DNA of 64,000 nucleotides from Ramlibacter cellulosilyticus (GTDB taxonomy: Bacteria > Pseudomonadota > Gammaproteobacteria > Burkholderiales > Burkholderiaceae_C). The stretch covers positions 372,001-436,000 of the forward strand of contig NZ_JACORT010000001.1 in assembly GCF_014297465.1 (NCBI RefSeq), written 5' to 3'. A program made the position numbers and the translations under genes. The notes under the pieces were generated by a model. The model saw nothing but the letters and a program-made list of their open reading frames with translations. It did not search any database and was not told the origin of the DNA. Positions 44,763 through 53,038 of the stretch are shown piece by piece; positions within the stretch are counted from its first letter, which is position 1, and each line of letters starts with the position of its first letter.

Positions 44763-45475
44763 GCGAGACGCTGCTGAAGGTGAGCGGCCTGAAGGTGGCC
44801 TATGGCGGCATCCAGGCCGTCAAGGGCGTGGACTTCGAAGTGCGCGCGGGCGAACTGGTCACGCTGATCGGTTCCAACGGCGCGGGCAAGACGACGACGA
44901 TGAAGGCCATCACCGGCCTGCTGCCGCTGAACGACGGCGACATCGCCTTCATGGGCCGCAGCATCAGGGGCCGCGGCGCGTGGGACCTCGTGAAGCAGGG
45001 GCTCGCCATGGTGCCGGAAGGCCGCGGCGTGTTCACGCGCATGACGATCACCGAGAACCTGCAGATGGGTGCCCACATCCGCACGGACAAGGCCGGCATC
45101 GCGGAGGACATGGAGCGGGTGTTCACCACCTTCCCGCGCCTGAAGGAACGCAAGGACCAGCTCGCGGGCACGATGTCCGGCGGCGAGCAGCAGATGCTCG
45201 CCATGGGCCGCGCGCTCATGAGCCGGCCCAAGGTGCTGCTGATGGACGAACCCTCCATGGGCCTGTCGCCCATCATGGTCGACAAGATCTTCGAGGTCGT
45301 GCGCGACGTGCACGCGCAGGGCGTCACCATCCTCCTGGTGGAACAGAACGCGAGCCGCGCGCTGGAGATCGCGGACCGCGGCTACGTGATGGAGTCGGGC
45401 GTGATCAGCATGAGCGGCAACGCCCGCGAGATGCTGGACGACCCGAAGGTGCGCGCCGCGTACCTGGGCGAATAG
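44759..45475 (+). CDS. livF: Branched-chain amino acid ABC transporter ATPase LivF
   Basis: 238 residues. Walker A GSNGAGKTT, signature MSGGEQQMLAMGRALM, Walker B VLLMDEPSMGLSP. It pairs with LivG to power uptake. It is the last gene of the operon; the next gene is convergent after 15 bp. No LivJ/LivK-type periplasmic binding protein gene follows, so the binding protein must be encoded elsewhere. Confidence 0.96.
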   Translation: MSETLLKVSGLKVAYGGIQAVKGVDFEVRAGELVTLIGSNGAGKTTTMKAITGLLPLNDGDIAFMGRSIRGRGAWDLVKQGLAMVPEGRGVFTRMTITENLQMGAHIRTDKAGIAEDMERVFTTFPRLKERKDQLAGTMSGGEQQMLAMGRALMSRPKVLLMDEPSMGLSPIMVDKIFEVVRDVHAQGVTILLVEQNASRALEIADRGYVMESGVISMSGNAREMLDDPKVRAAYLGE

Positions 45476-45490
45476 CCGAGGAGCGGGCGC

Positions 45491-46039
45491 CTAGTACCGC
45501 CACTGCAGCCCGAGGCTCGTGCGCACGTCGCGCACGTCGCCCAGGCTGCCGCGGATGTCGTAGCTGTCCAGGCCCATGGAGGCCGAGGCGGTGCGCGAGA
45601 AGTCCCAGCTCAAGCCCACGCCGTAGCTCAGGCCGCCTTCGCCGTTGGCGGTGCCCGCCAGGGCCGGCGTGGTGCGGTTCAAGGTGGTGCCGACCCGTCC
45701 GTAGACGCCGAGGTCCTGCGCGATCCCCGCCTTGCCCACGACGGCAACGTTGAGACCTTGCGTGCGCTGCAGGCGCAGCGCGGTGGAAGGCTCGCCGGGG
45801 CTCACCTGCATGCTGACGCTGCGCGGTGCCGTGACGCTGGCGTAGAGGGGGACGCTCGCGCTGTCGCCGCAGGAGAGGGTGTAGCTGTTGCACGGCAGCC
45901 GAGCTTCGGCGCCGGCCGCCTGCAGGCCGAGCGCCGTGCTCCCGGCCCGCCAGCGCAGCGCGCCCTGGGTCTGCGCTGCGGCCGTGCCGGCCGCCGCTGC
46001 CGCGAGAACCAGAACCAGGAGAGTGCGCTGCAACGTCAT
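45491..46039 (-). CDS. Exported outer-membrane beta-barrel-like protein
   Basis: 182 residues. Signal peptide MTLQRTLLVLVLAAAAAGTAAAQ. The mature part alternates polar and non-polar residues in short strands (LNVAVVGKAGIAQDLGVYGRVGTTL, GLSYGVGLSWDFSRTASASMGLDSYDI, VRTSLGLQWRY) and ends in an aromatic residue, as outer-membrane barrels do for BAM recognition. It resembles small OmpA/OmpW-like barrels common in Burkholderiales. Two Cys (LPCNSYTLSCG) may form a loop disulphide. The function is unknown. Confidence 0.72.
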   Translation of the reverse strand: MTLQRTLLVLVLAAAAAGTAAAQTQGALRWRAGSTALGLQAAGAEARLPCNSYTLSCGDSASVPLYASVTAPRSVSMQVSPGEPSTALRLQRTQGLNVAVVGKAGIAQDLGVYGRVGTTLNRTTPALAGTANGEGGLSYGVGLSWDFSRTASASMGLDSYDIRGSLGDVRDVRTSLGLQWRY

Positions 46040-46043
46040 GGCG

Positions 46044-46126
46044 GGCTCCTACCTTTGCCTCGGCCGAATGTGCTGCCCGGCTGAGGTAGTCCGTGTCAGA
46101 CGAATCTCACAAGCAGTGTAGGAGCC
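46044..46126. promoter_or_regulatory. Inverted repeat in the gap between barrel gene and Bug receptor gene
   Basis: GGCTCCTAC (46044-46052) and GTAGGAGCC (46118-46126) are a perfect 9-bp inverted pair 65 bp apart, bounding the leader of the barrel-protein gene. It could fold the leader RNA or mark a small mobile or repeat unit. Nothing more is visible. Confidence 0.35.
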
Positions 46127-46138
46127 GCGGCTCAGCTG

Positions 46139-47110
46139 TCAATCGACCTTAGCGCCCGAGGCTTTGACCACTTTCTCGTATTTGGCGAGTTCGGATTGCA
46201 TGAAGCGGCCGAATTCCTCGGGCGTGGTGGCGACGGGTTCGGCCAGCAGGCCCGCGAAGCGGGTCTTCGCTTCCGGCGAGTTCAGCGCGGCGACGAAGGC
46301 CTGGTTGAGGCGCTGCACCACGTCGCGCGGCGTGCCGGCGGGCGCGACCAGGCCCCACCACGTGTCGATGGCGAAGCCCTTGAGCGTGTCGGCGACCGCC
46401 GGGACCTCCGGCAGGCTGGGCGAGCGGTGCAAGGTGGTCACCGCGAGCGGCTTCAGCTTGCCGGCGCGGATGTTCGGGGCGGCCGTGGCGAGGTTGTCGA
46501 AGTTGAAGTCGACCTGGCCGGAGAGGAGGGCGAGCTGTGCCGGGTTGCCGCCGTTGTACGGAATGTGCACGGCGAAGATGCCGGCGTCACGCTTGAACAT
46601 CTCGCCCGCGAGGTGGCCGGCGCTGCCGTTGCCGCCACTGCCGTAATTGAGCCTGCCCGGGTTGGCCTTCGCATACGCGATGAGGTCCTGCAGCGTGGCG
46701 ATCTTCAGGCGCGACGCCGTCTCGGCATTCATCACCAGCACGTTCGGCACGCGCACCATCTGCGTGATGGGCGCGAAGTCCTTCACGGGGTCGAATGGCA
46801 GCTTCGAGAACAGCCACGGGTTGATGGCATGCGTGGCCACCGCGGAGATGCCGATGGTGGTGCCGTCCGGCGCGGCCTTCGCGATCGCGTCGACCCCGAT
46901 GTTGCCGCCGCCGCCCGGGCGGTTCTCGATGATGACGGTGCCCAGCGAGTCCTTGACGCGCTCGGCCAGCACGCGGGCCGTGACGTCGATGGGCCCGCCT
47001 GCCGCGTAGGGCACGACGAGCCGGATGGGACGGGACTGCGCCCGCGCGACGGGGGTGGCGACGACCGCGGCTGCGGCCAGCGAGGACAGGATCAGTGAAC
47101 GGCGTTTCAT
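46139..47110 (-). CDS. Bug-family tripartite tricarboxylate transporter periplasmic receptor
   Basis: 323 residues with a signal peptide MKRRSLILSSLAAAAVVATPVARA. Family marks are RPIRLVVPYAAGGPIDVTAR, VIIENRPGGGGNIG, the segment NVLVMNAETASRL and late TPEEFGRFMQSELAKYEKVVKASGAK. Bug proteins bind small carboxylates or related solutes in the periplasm; they are greatly amplified in Burkholderiales and often lack cognate TctA/TctB genes nearby, as here. The ligand is unknown. Confidence 0.93.
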   Translation of the reverse strand: MKRRSLILSSLAAAAVVATPVARAQSRPIRLVVPYAAGGPIDVTARVLAERVKDSLGTVIIENRPGGGGNIGVDAIAKAAPDGTTIGISAVATHAINPWLFSKLPFDPVKDFAPITQMVRVPNVLVMNAETASRLKIATLQDLIAYAKANPGRLNYGSGGNGSAGHLAGEMFKRDAGIFAVHIPYNGGNPAQLALLSGQVDFNFDNLATAAPNIRAGKLKPLAVTTLHRSPSLPEVPAVADTLKGFAIDTWWGLVAPAGTPRDVVQRLNQAFVAALNSPEAKTRFAGLLAEPVATTPEEFGRFMQSELAKYEKVVKASGAKVD

Positions 47111-47240
47111 CCCGCCATTGTCGCAACTTGGCGGGGCCAAGGCCGAGTCTGCTTCGTCCGACGATCCGCATCCGCAGCCTCCGACGCGCTGCGGCGTCGG
47201 CCCCGCGTTGTGGAAAGACCCTCCGCAAAGGAACCACGCC

Positions 47241-47606
47241 ATGAAGCTTCCCGTCCTCCTCGTTGCGCTCGGCCTCGCCGCCGGGACCGCACTGGCCCAG
47301 GCGCCCGTCGGCAGCGCCAGGATGTCCGGCGACACGACCGCCGCACCCGCGACCGCAGCGCCCTCGACGTCCGGCGCGAAGTCGGCGTCCAAGGTGCACA
47401 AGAAGAAGGTGTCGCACAAGCAGAAGGCCGGCAAGGCGGGCGAGAAGCACGCCAGCGCCCATCACGCCAGCCGCCACGCGAGTTCGCACCCCGGCACGCG
47501 GGCGATGGGCGCGGGCGCCGCGTCGCCGATGACCGACCTCGACGCCACGGCGCGCCAGCACCGCATGGACCAGGCGTACGCGGACTGGCGCGCGCGCCGG
47601 CGCTGA
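47241..47606 (+). CDS. Small exported Lys/His/Ala-rich basic protein
   Basis: 121 residues with AAAGGAA upstream. Signal peptide MKLPVLLVALGLAAGTALAQ. The mature part is low in complexity: Ala/Thr/Ser, then a strongly basic stretch KVHKKKVSHKQKAGKAGEKH and His/Ala repeats (HASAHHASRHASSHPG), then a short helical end ARQHRMDQAYADWRARRR. It could bind nucleic acid, lipopolysaccharide or metal; no family is recognised. Its TGA abuts the convergent phosphatase stop with no gap (TGATCA). Confidence 0.68.
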   Translation: MKLPVLLVALGLAAGTALAQAPVGSARMSGDTTAAPATAAPSTSGAKSASKVHKKKVSHKQKAGKAGEKHASAHHASRHASSHPGTRAMGAGAASPMTDLDATARQHRMDQAYADWRARRR

Positions 47607-48398
47607 TCAGCGGCTGGCGCCGAACAGCCTCTGCCACCAGCCCTCGCGGCGCGGCTCGACGGCCGGCAGCGGGGGCACCGCCGACGGCGGCACGTTGCGC
47701 AGCATGCATTCCTGGCGGCCGCGCACCAGCAGGTCCGCCTCTTCGCGCCCGAGCATGCGCTCCGCGATCGCGTGCGCCTTGGACATCACGGGCGAACGGC
47801 GCCCGTTCGAGTGCGCGTCGGTGGCGAGGATGTGCGTGAGCCCGTCGTCGAGGAAGCGTTCGCTCCAGTACTTGGCGCGCGCGCCGAAGACGCCGGACAG
47901 CGAGGCGGCGGTGAGCTGCATCCACGCGCCCTGCTTCACGAGCTCGCCGAACACCGGGTAGTGGTCCTCCACCCAGGTCAGGCGCTCGGGGTGCGTGATC
48001 ACCGGCACGTAGCCCTCGGCCACCAGGCGGAAGACCGACTCCTGGAAGTGCGGCGGCGCCACGTGGTGCGAAGGCTCCAGCAGCAGGTAGCGCGTGCGGT
48101 GCAACGTCGGGACGATGCCGGAACGCAGGCCGTCGACGAGGCCAGGCACCAGGTGCACGTCGGCGCCCGTCGTGAGCTGCAGGGGGATGCCGCGCTCGTC
48201 GAACTCGCGCTGCAGCTTGTCGCGCGCCGCCGTGATGCCGGCGGTGTCGTTCATGTACAGCCCCGGGTAGATGTGGGGCGTGCACGCGATCATGGTGATG
48301 CCGTCGTCGACGGCCATCCTGGCCATCTCCAGCGACATCTCGAGGCTCTTCGAGCCGTCGTCGATGCCGGGGAGGATGTGGCAGTGCAGGTCAATCAT
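47607..48398 (-). CDS. CpsB/CapC-type PHP-domain tyrosine-protein phosphatase
   Basis: 263 residues from ATG 48398; the TTG two codons earlier was not used. The PHP metal motifs are intact: IDLHCHILPGIDDG at the start, ACTPHIYPG, VITHPERLTW and ATDAHSNGRR. These manganese-dependent enzymes dephosphorylate the tyrosine-rich tail of Wzc/CpsD-type kinases and so set capsule or exopolysaccharide output. It is the last gene of the exopolysaccharide cluster and overlaps the preceding ligase/polymerase gene by 8 bp, and its likely target is the kinase encoded at 53039-55447. Confidence 0.9.
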   Translation of the reverse strand: MIDLHCHILPGIDDGSKSLEMSLEMARMAVDDGITMIACTPHIYPGLYMNDTAGITAARDKLQREFDERGIPLQLTTGADVHLVPGLVDGLRSGIVPTLHRTRYLLLEPSHHVAPPHFQESVFRLVAEGYVPVITHPERLTWVEDHYPVFGELVKQGAWMQLTAASLSGVFGARAKYWSERFLDDGLTHILATDAHSNGRRSPVMSKAHAIAERMLGREEADLLVRGRQECMLRNVPPSAVPPLPAVEPRREGWWQRLFGASR

Positions 48399-49836
48399 TT
48401 GCAACGGCTTCCTGGGGCTGCTCCGGCGTCCTGGACGGATCGTCCTCGAAGGGCCTCAGGAAGATCCCGGCCAGCAGCGACGCCATGATCGCATTGGCGG
48501 GGATGTGCATGTTGAATTCCACGAAGGAATGGAGAAGAAATCCCAGGAGGCCGAGCCCGCAGATGGCGCAGAGCATCTCCTCGCGGCGCAGGCGGCGGCG
48601 GCGGGCGGTGCGGACGAGCAGGACCGTGCGCTTGCCTGCCAGCCACGCGAAGGCCGCCATCAGCACGATGGCAAAGATGCCGCCTTCGAACAGGAGCTGG
48701 GCGTAGTCCTGGTGGGCGTAGTTCGCCACGCCGACGATCTCGGCCGGCTGGAAGCGGGGGTAGACCGTTTCGTAGGTGCCCCAGCCCGCACCGGTCGGCC
48801 AGAACTGGAGGGCGCCTTCCAGGGTGGTCCTGGCGAGCAGGTTGCGGATTTCGGCGCTGGCACCCAGGTCTTCCGTCCGGAAGCGCGACAGGGCGAAGTC
48901 GAAGCCGACCATCGCCACCGCCAGGCCGAGGGCGATGCCCAGGACCGGCGCAATGACGCGCCAGTTGCGGGTGCGGGTGGCGTCGATGACCACCAGCGCC
49001 AGGGCGGCCAGCGCCGCGGGGAGGCCGGCCAGCATCGCGCCGCGCGAGCGGGCAATGAAGAGGCCGATCGCGATGATCAGTCCGCCGGCGCCCCAGATGG
49101 CCAGCCGGCGCACCCTGGAGTCCGTGCCGCGTTCCAGGTGCAGGCGGTTGCGCGAGCGGGCGAGCGTCGTCCATGCCAGCCAGATGTACAGCGTCAGCGC
49201 GATGGCGAGGTAGTTCGCCAGGTGGTTGGGATTGGCGAACGTGCCCATGGGACGCCCGCCGGCGGCTCCGAAATACAGCGGTGACTTGGTGCCACCAGCC
49301 GCCTGCAGCAACGCGAGCACGATCTCGATGAACGCCAGCCCGAGGATGACTTTGACGACCATCTGTAACTGAGGCAGGCTGAGCCAGTAGCCCGCGAGAA
49401 AGCCCGCGACCAGGAGGATGCCGGCGCTCAGCGACGTGGCGGTTGCATCCGGAACCAGGGATACGGGCAGCCAGGTCGTGTCCGTGATTCCCGCGCGCGA
49501 CATCACTTGCGCATACTCCGCCCGGCCCGGCATGGCCGTCCAGAGCTCGCCGGGCAGCGGCAGGAGGTAGATGATCGCCAGCCACACGGGACTGGTCAGC
49601 AGGACGAGGAGGAGCGCCGTGTCGAGCGACGGTCGGCGGAACGTGAAGGTCCGGCCCGTCAGGCCCAGGGCCAGGAACGCCATCGCTGCGCCTTCGAGCA
49701 GGATCAGGGCCACGTGACGGTTGCCGCCACGCATGATCGGCGCAGCGGCAACCAGCAACACGAAGGCAAAAACAGCCACGGGGCCCAGGGGCCCCGTGCC
49801 TTCAGTCGCCTCGCGGGCGGACTGCCGTCGTTTCAC
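48391..49836 (-). CDS. O-antigen ligase / Wzy-like polysaccharide polymerase membrane protein
   Basis: 481 residues with about 11-12 membrane segments and a large loop. The Wzy_C core is present (NPNHLANYLAIALTLYIWLA, ARSRGAMLAGLPAALAALA, NYAHQDYAQLLFEGGIFAI). The start is GTG 49836, overlapping the previous stop as GTGA. In this cluster setting, polymerisation of exopolysaccharide repeat units in the inner membrane is more likely than lipid A ligation, but the families cannot be told apart by sequence. The order fits a Wzx/Wzy pathway; no Wzx flippase is in the window. Confidence 0.85.
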   Translation of the reverse strand: MKRRQSAREATEGTGPLGPVAVFAFVLLVAAAPIMRGGNRHVALILLEGAAMAFLALGLTGRTFTFRRPSLDTALLLVLLTSPVWLAIIYLLPLPGELWTAMPGRAEYAQVMSRAGITDTTWLPVSLVPDATATSLSAGILLVAGFLAGYWLSLPQLQMVVKVILGLAFIEIVLALLQAAGGTKSPLYFGAAGGRPMGTFANPNHLANYLAIALTLYIWLAWTTLARSRNRLHLERGTDSRVRRLAIWGAGGLIIAIGLFIARSRGAMLAGLPAALAALALVVIDATRTRNWRVIAPVLGIALGLAVAMVGFDFALSRFRTEDLGASAEIRNLLARTTLEGALQFWPTGAGWGTYETVYPRFQPAEIVGVANYAHQDYAQLLFEGGIFAIVLMAAFAWLAGKRTVLLVRTARRRRLRREEMLCAICGLGLLGFLLHSFVEFNMHIPANAIMASLLAGIFLRPFEDDPSRTPEQPQEAVAND

Positions 49837-50270
49837 CGACCGCTGAGGTTCGTGTCGTCCTTCGTCGCGTCTTGCAGGACGGTCGCCGCGAGGCCGATAC
49901 CGGCAGCGGCAAGCACGCCGTTCGCGGCCCCGACACCGGCGGGCAGCGGTGCCTGCGTCGCCACAGCAGGCACGGGCTGGACGGCCGCGGTCAATTGCTG
50001 GCAGGTCATGCTCTGGAGAACCGTGACGCTGTGGTTGGCGGGGACGGTCACCGTGCAGCCGCTGTTCAGGCGCAGCGTGACGGTGCCACGGCTGGTGGTC
50101 ACGAAACGCATCCCGTTCTGCACGGCCGTGCCGGGTGCCACGGTGACGCCGCTCGCTCCCTGGGTCGCGGTGACGACGCCTTGCACGTCCGTGACGGTGC
50201 CCAGCGGCGCCTGCGCCATGGCAGAGAAGGACACGGAAGCCAGCGCGAGAAGGAGATAGCGGATGTTCAT
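49833..50270 (-). CDS. Small exported FecR-like protein in the exopolysaccharide cluster
   Basis: 145 residues with GGGGAGA 7 nt before the ATG. Signal peptide MNIRYLLLALASVSFSAMAQ. The central part (GTVTDVQGVVTATQGASGVTVAPGTAVQNGMRFVTTSRGTVTLRLNSGCTVTVPANHSVTV) has the pattern of the FecR-type beta domain that follows 'introduces a value, sets it, reports it' strands. Two Cys flank the last strands (SGCTV, MTCQQ) and may be bridged. It ends with a Gly/Ala helix. I infer a periplasmic accessory of the polymer machinery from position only. Confidence 0.65.
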   Translation of the reverse strand: MNIRYLLLALASVSFSAMAQAPLGTVTDVQGVVTATQGASGVTVAPGTAVQNGMRFVTTSRGTVTLRLNSGCTVTVPANHSVTVLQSMTCQQLTAAVQPVPAVATQAPLPAGVGAANGVLAAAGIGLAATVLQDATKDDTNLSGR

Positions 50271-50334
50271 TTGTATTCTCCCCAATATGGGTATGGCCAA
50301 TATAACACGGTCGAGCCGCCGCACGCGTGAATTT

Positions 50335-51510
50335 TCACTGGGAGGGCATGGCCCTGGCGAGGCTGAACGCGTCGAAGGAGTAGTGGCCGCGGATGCCGGT
50401 CCGGGCCTCGAAGGCGGCCGCTGGCCTCAGTTCCAGGCTCACCACGGGACCGCAGGCGTCGGGAACGGTGAACTCGACCTCCAGCGACTTCCAGACACCG
50501 CCGGTATCGAGCAGCGACTCCGACCGCCCGAGGTCCGTTGCCTGGTTCCCCAGGCAGCGCACGAACCAGGCGAGCCCCTGCTCGGAACGCACCCGCGTGC
50601 CCATGAACTCGCCTTTCAGCCGGTAGGTGCCCGGAGGAGAGAAGACGAACTGCCGCACGAGCGGCGGGGCGAAGGGCTTGCCGGTGAATTCCACGTCGAG
50701 GACAAGGCCCCGCCGGGCGACGGTGTCCTGCTCGATCAGGGCGCCTGATTTCGTGCGCGGCGCATTGTTCAACTCCCAGTCGAAGCCCTCCGGCTGGAAG
50801 GGCTGGTCGAACCCGGAGTTGTAGAGGAGCGGCACGAGTTCCTTGTGCAGCGCGACCCACAGGCCGTACGCATCGAGCCACTGCCCCGCATTCTTCAGCA
50901 CGCGCATGTAGCGCCGCACGTAGCGTGCCGGGATCGGCGCCTCCCGGATCGCTGCGGCCATGACGGGCAGCAGTTCGCCGGGCTCCTGCTTCAGCTTCTC
51001 GCTGGCATCCAGGACCTGCGGCAGCCACTCGTTGGCCGTCTTCAGGTGCGGACGCAGCAACTCGAGGCCATTGGGCTGCGCCGCGAACTGCGCCAGCACG
51101 CGCGCGGTGTCCGGCGAGCGCCGGTAGCGAAGGATCTCGATGATCTGCGCGACGGCTTCTTCCGTGCGCCCGCCTTCCAGCGCCTGCGCGGCCTTCCAGC
51201 GCGACACGCTGTGGTTGTGGGGCGAGGTCAGCGTGGCGCCGGGCAGCACCGCGTACGGGTCCGGCAGCCCTTCGCTCACGAGCAGCCCCGACCAGGCGGT
51301 GGAGTCCCCCGGGTTGCGGGCAATCCTGTCCTTGAACGCCGCGGCAGCCTCTTCGCCCTGCACGGGAGTCTCCGCGCAGAGCGGGATGTACGGCGTATCG
51401 CGCTCCACGCAGGAGGCGCGCAGGTGCGCGGACGCCGTCACGTAGTAGAGGGCCGCCACCGCCACGGCGGCAGACAGGCCAACGATCCAGCGCCTCGGTG
51501 CTTCGGTCAT
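50335..51510 (-). CDS. Unknown membrane-anchored periplasmic protein of the exopolysaccharide cluster
   Basis: 391 residues. An N-terminal anchor (WIVGLSAAVAVAALYYVTA) is followed by a helical TPR-like region (about residues 50-200: KDRIARNPGDSTAWSGLLVSEGL, WKAAQALEGGRTEEAVAQIIEILRYRRSP). The second half is rich in beta strands and could be a carbohydrate-binding jelly-roll (FDWELNNAPRTKSG, LVRQFVFSPPGTYRLKGEFMGTRV, LEVEFTVPDACGPVVSLELRP). This helical-plus-jelly-roll layout suggests polymer handling. No named family is recognised. It begins 7 bp after the J-domain gene. Confidence 0.7.
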   Translation of the reverse strand: MTEAPRRWIVGLSAAVAVAALYYVTASAHLRASCVERDTPYIPLCAETPVQGEEAAAAFKDRIARNPGDSTAWSGLLVSEGLPDPYAVLPGATLTSPHNHSVSRWKAAQALEGGRTEEAVAQIIEILRYRRSPDTARVLAQFAAQPNGLELLRPHLKTANEWLPQVLDASEKLKQEPGELLPVMAAAIREAPIPARYVRRYMRVLKNAGQWLDAYGLWVALHKELVPLLYNSGFDQPFQPEGFDWELNNAPRTKSGALIEQDTVARRGLVLDVEFTGKPFAPPLVRQFVFSPPGTYRLKGEFMGTRVRSEQGLAWFVRCLGNQATDLGRSESLLDTGGVWKSLEVEFTVPDACGPVVSLELRPAAAFEARTGIRGHYSFDAFSLARAMPSQ

Positions 51511-51517
51511 CTCTCGT

Positions 51518-53026
51518 TCAATCCGGCGCGGTGCCGAGCCCGGTGAGGTGCACCTTCCCGCTGCGCTGGGCGAATTCCGCGCGGAGGACGAGCTTCTGCC
51601 CGAAGGAGCCGATGGTCGGCTCCCCGGCATGCAGGCGGATGCGGCCGGTCACCAGCAGGGTGCCGCCCTCGCGCGGTTCGGCCGTGAAATCCACCTGCGA
51701 GAGGCGGATCGGGCGCCCGCCCCGCACCATCTGTTCGTACTGGCGCGAGAGCGCCTGCGCGCCGGGCTGGACGCGCGCGTCGCTGTCCAGCAGGCGGAGC
51801 ACCTGGTCGCCGTTTCCGGTTTCCAGCACCTGCAGCAATTGCGTGAGGAGGGGCTGTGCGTCTTCCAGCGTCGGTGCCGGTACTTGCGGAAGGGCGAGGG
51901 TCACGGTCATCCTGCTTGCTGGCGCCGCGGTGGCCACGGGCGCCAGCGGCGCTGCGGAAGCAGGCATCGGCGGGAGCGGCCGCGGCTCGGGCGCGGTCAT
52001 GGCCACGGCTGCCACGGCCTCGGCGGGCCTGGTCGGCGGCGTCTCCAGGACGGCAGGCCTCGCGATGGCCGGTGCTGCCACCGGCATTGCACCCGCGGTC
52101 GGAGGAACTGGCGGCCGGAGCGGCGGCGCCGGCATCGGCCGCACAAGAGCGACTTCGTTCGGCACCGCACGTGCGGAGGCAGCCGGCTGCGCTGCTGCGC
52201 CCTGGACGATTTCGGGTCCGGGCAATGCGGGCGAAGCCGCAGGAACCGGAGCGGGCGCGGCAAGGTTCGCGTCGGGCTGCACGCTGGGGGCGGGCTGCGA
52301 CGGAGTTGCAGGTACCGCGGACGGCGTCGCCAGGGAAGCCACGCTGGGCGCAGGAGCTGGAGCGGCAGGACGTGCGCGCGGACGCTGCACCAGGTGCTCG
52401 GGCTCGCCGCCGGACATGAGCAGGATGCCCGCCGGGATCAGCGCCGCCGCACCGAGCACCCAAGCCAGCTTGCGACCGACCGGCCGCCGCACGGTTGCCG
52501 GACGCGGCGCAGGCCGCGGCGCCACGGCACGCGGGCGCACCGGCGCCTCCGGTGCGACGGGGCGTCGCGTGCGCAGGCTGGCGAGCTGCTCGTCGTACTC
52601 GCGCCGCAGCACGGGCGAGGAGAGCACCTCGTACGCGCGGTTCACGCGAACCGCCGCATCGTCCGGCCACGCGATCGCTGCACCCGCGGCGTAGTCCGGG
52701 TGGATCAACCGCATCAGCAGCCGGTAGCGTTCCTTGAGGTCGGAAGTGGCTTCTCCGGGCGGGAGGCCGAGCAGGGCGTAGTGGTCGGCACCCGGGTAGA
52801 GCAAGGCTGCCCGGAGGAAGAAGCTCGCTGCCTCCCGCAGCTTGGGCGACTGGGGCGCGTCGGCCGACCCCCGGCCCGAGGCGAGTTGCAGGATCTCCCG
52901 CACCGAGGCGAAAAGCACCGCGGGCTGGCGCAGGGTCAGCTGGTACTTGCCCGGCGCCTCGAAGTAATCGAGCAGGGCTGCCGGGACGCTCGGCGTGGTG
53001 GGAGCCGCTGGCTCGGAGGCTTTCAT
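51518..53026 (-). CDS. Membrane-anchored J-domain protein with Pro/Ala linker and NTF2-like tail
   Basis: 502 residues. A J domain lies at about 81-147 with the diagnostic HPD (109-111) in YRLLMRLIHPDYAAG and the last helix RVNRAYEVLSSPVLRREYDEQL. One membrane segment follows at about 186-205 (KLAWVLGAAALIPAGILLM), which puts the J domain in the cytoplasm and the rest in the periplasm. Next are about 200 residues of Pro/Ala-rich linker and a C-terminal domain of about 110 residues (LLTQLLQVLETGNGDQVLRLLDSDARV ... GGTLLVTGRIRLHAGE) that looks like an NTF2/SnoaL fold. It would recruit DnaK to the envelope. It lies between the kinase gene (13 bp upstream) and the unknown cluster gene (7 bp downstream), so a role in exopolysaccharide assembly is inferred. 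Confidence 0.82.
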   Translation of the reverse strand: MKASEPAAPTTPSVPAALLDYFEAPGKYQLTLRQPAVLFASVREILQLASGRGSADAPQSPKLREAASFFLRAALLYPGADHYALLGLPPGEATSDLKERYRLLMRLIHPDYAAGAAIAWPDDAAVRVNRAYEVLSSPVLRREYDEQLASLRTRRPVAPEAPVRPRAVAPRPAPRPATVRRPVGRKLAWVLGAAALIPAGILLMSGGEPEHLVQRPRARPAAPAPAPSVASLATPSAVPATPSQPAPSVQPDANLAAPAPVPAASPALPGPEIVQGAAAQPAASARAVPNEVALVRPMPAPPLRPPVPPTAGAMPVAAPAIARPAVLETPPTRPAEAVAAVAMTAPEPRPLPPMPASAAPLAPVATAAPASRMTVTLALPQVPAPTLEDAQPLLTQLLQVLETGNGDQVLRLLDSDARVQPGAQALSRQYEQMVRGGRPIRLSQVDFTAEPREGGTLLVTGRIRLHAGEPTIGSFGQKLVLRAEFAQRSGKVHLTGLGTAPD

Positions 53027-53038
53027 CGCTGCCCGAGC

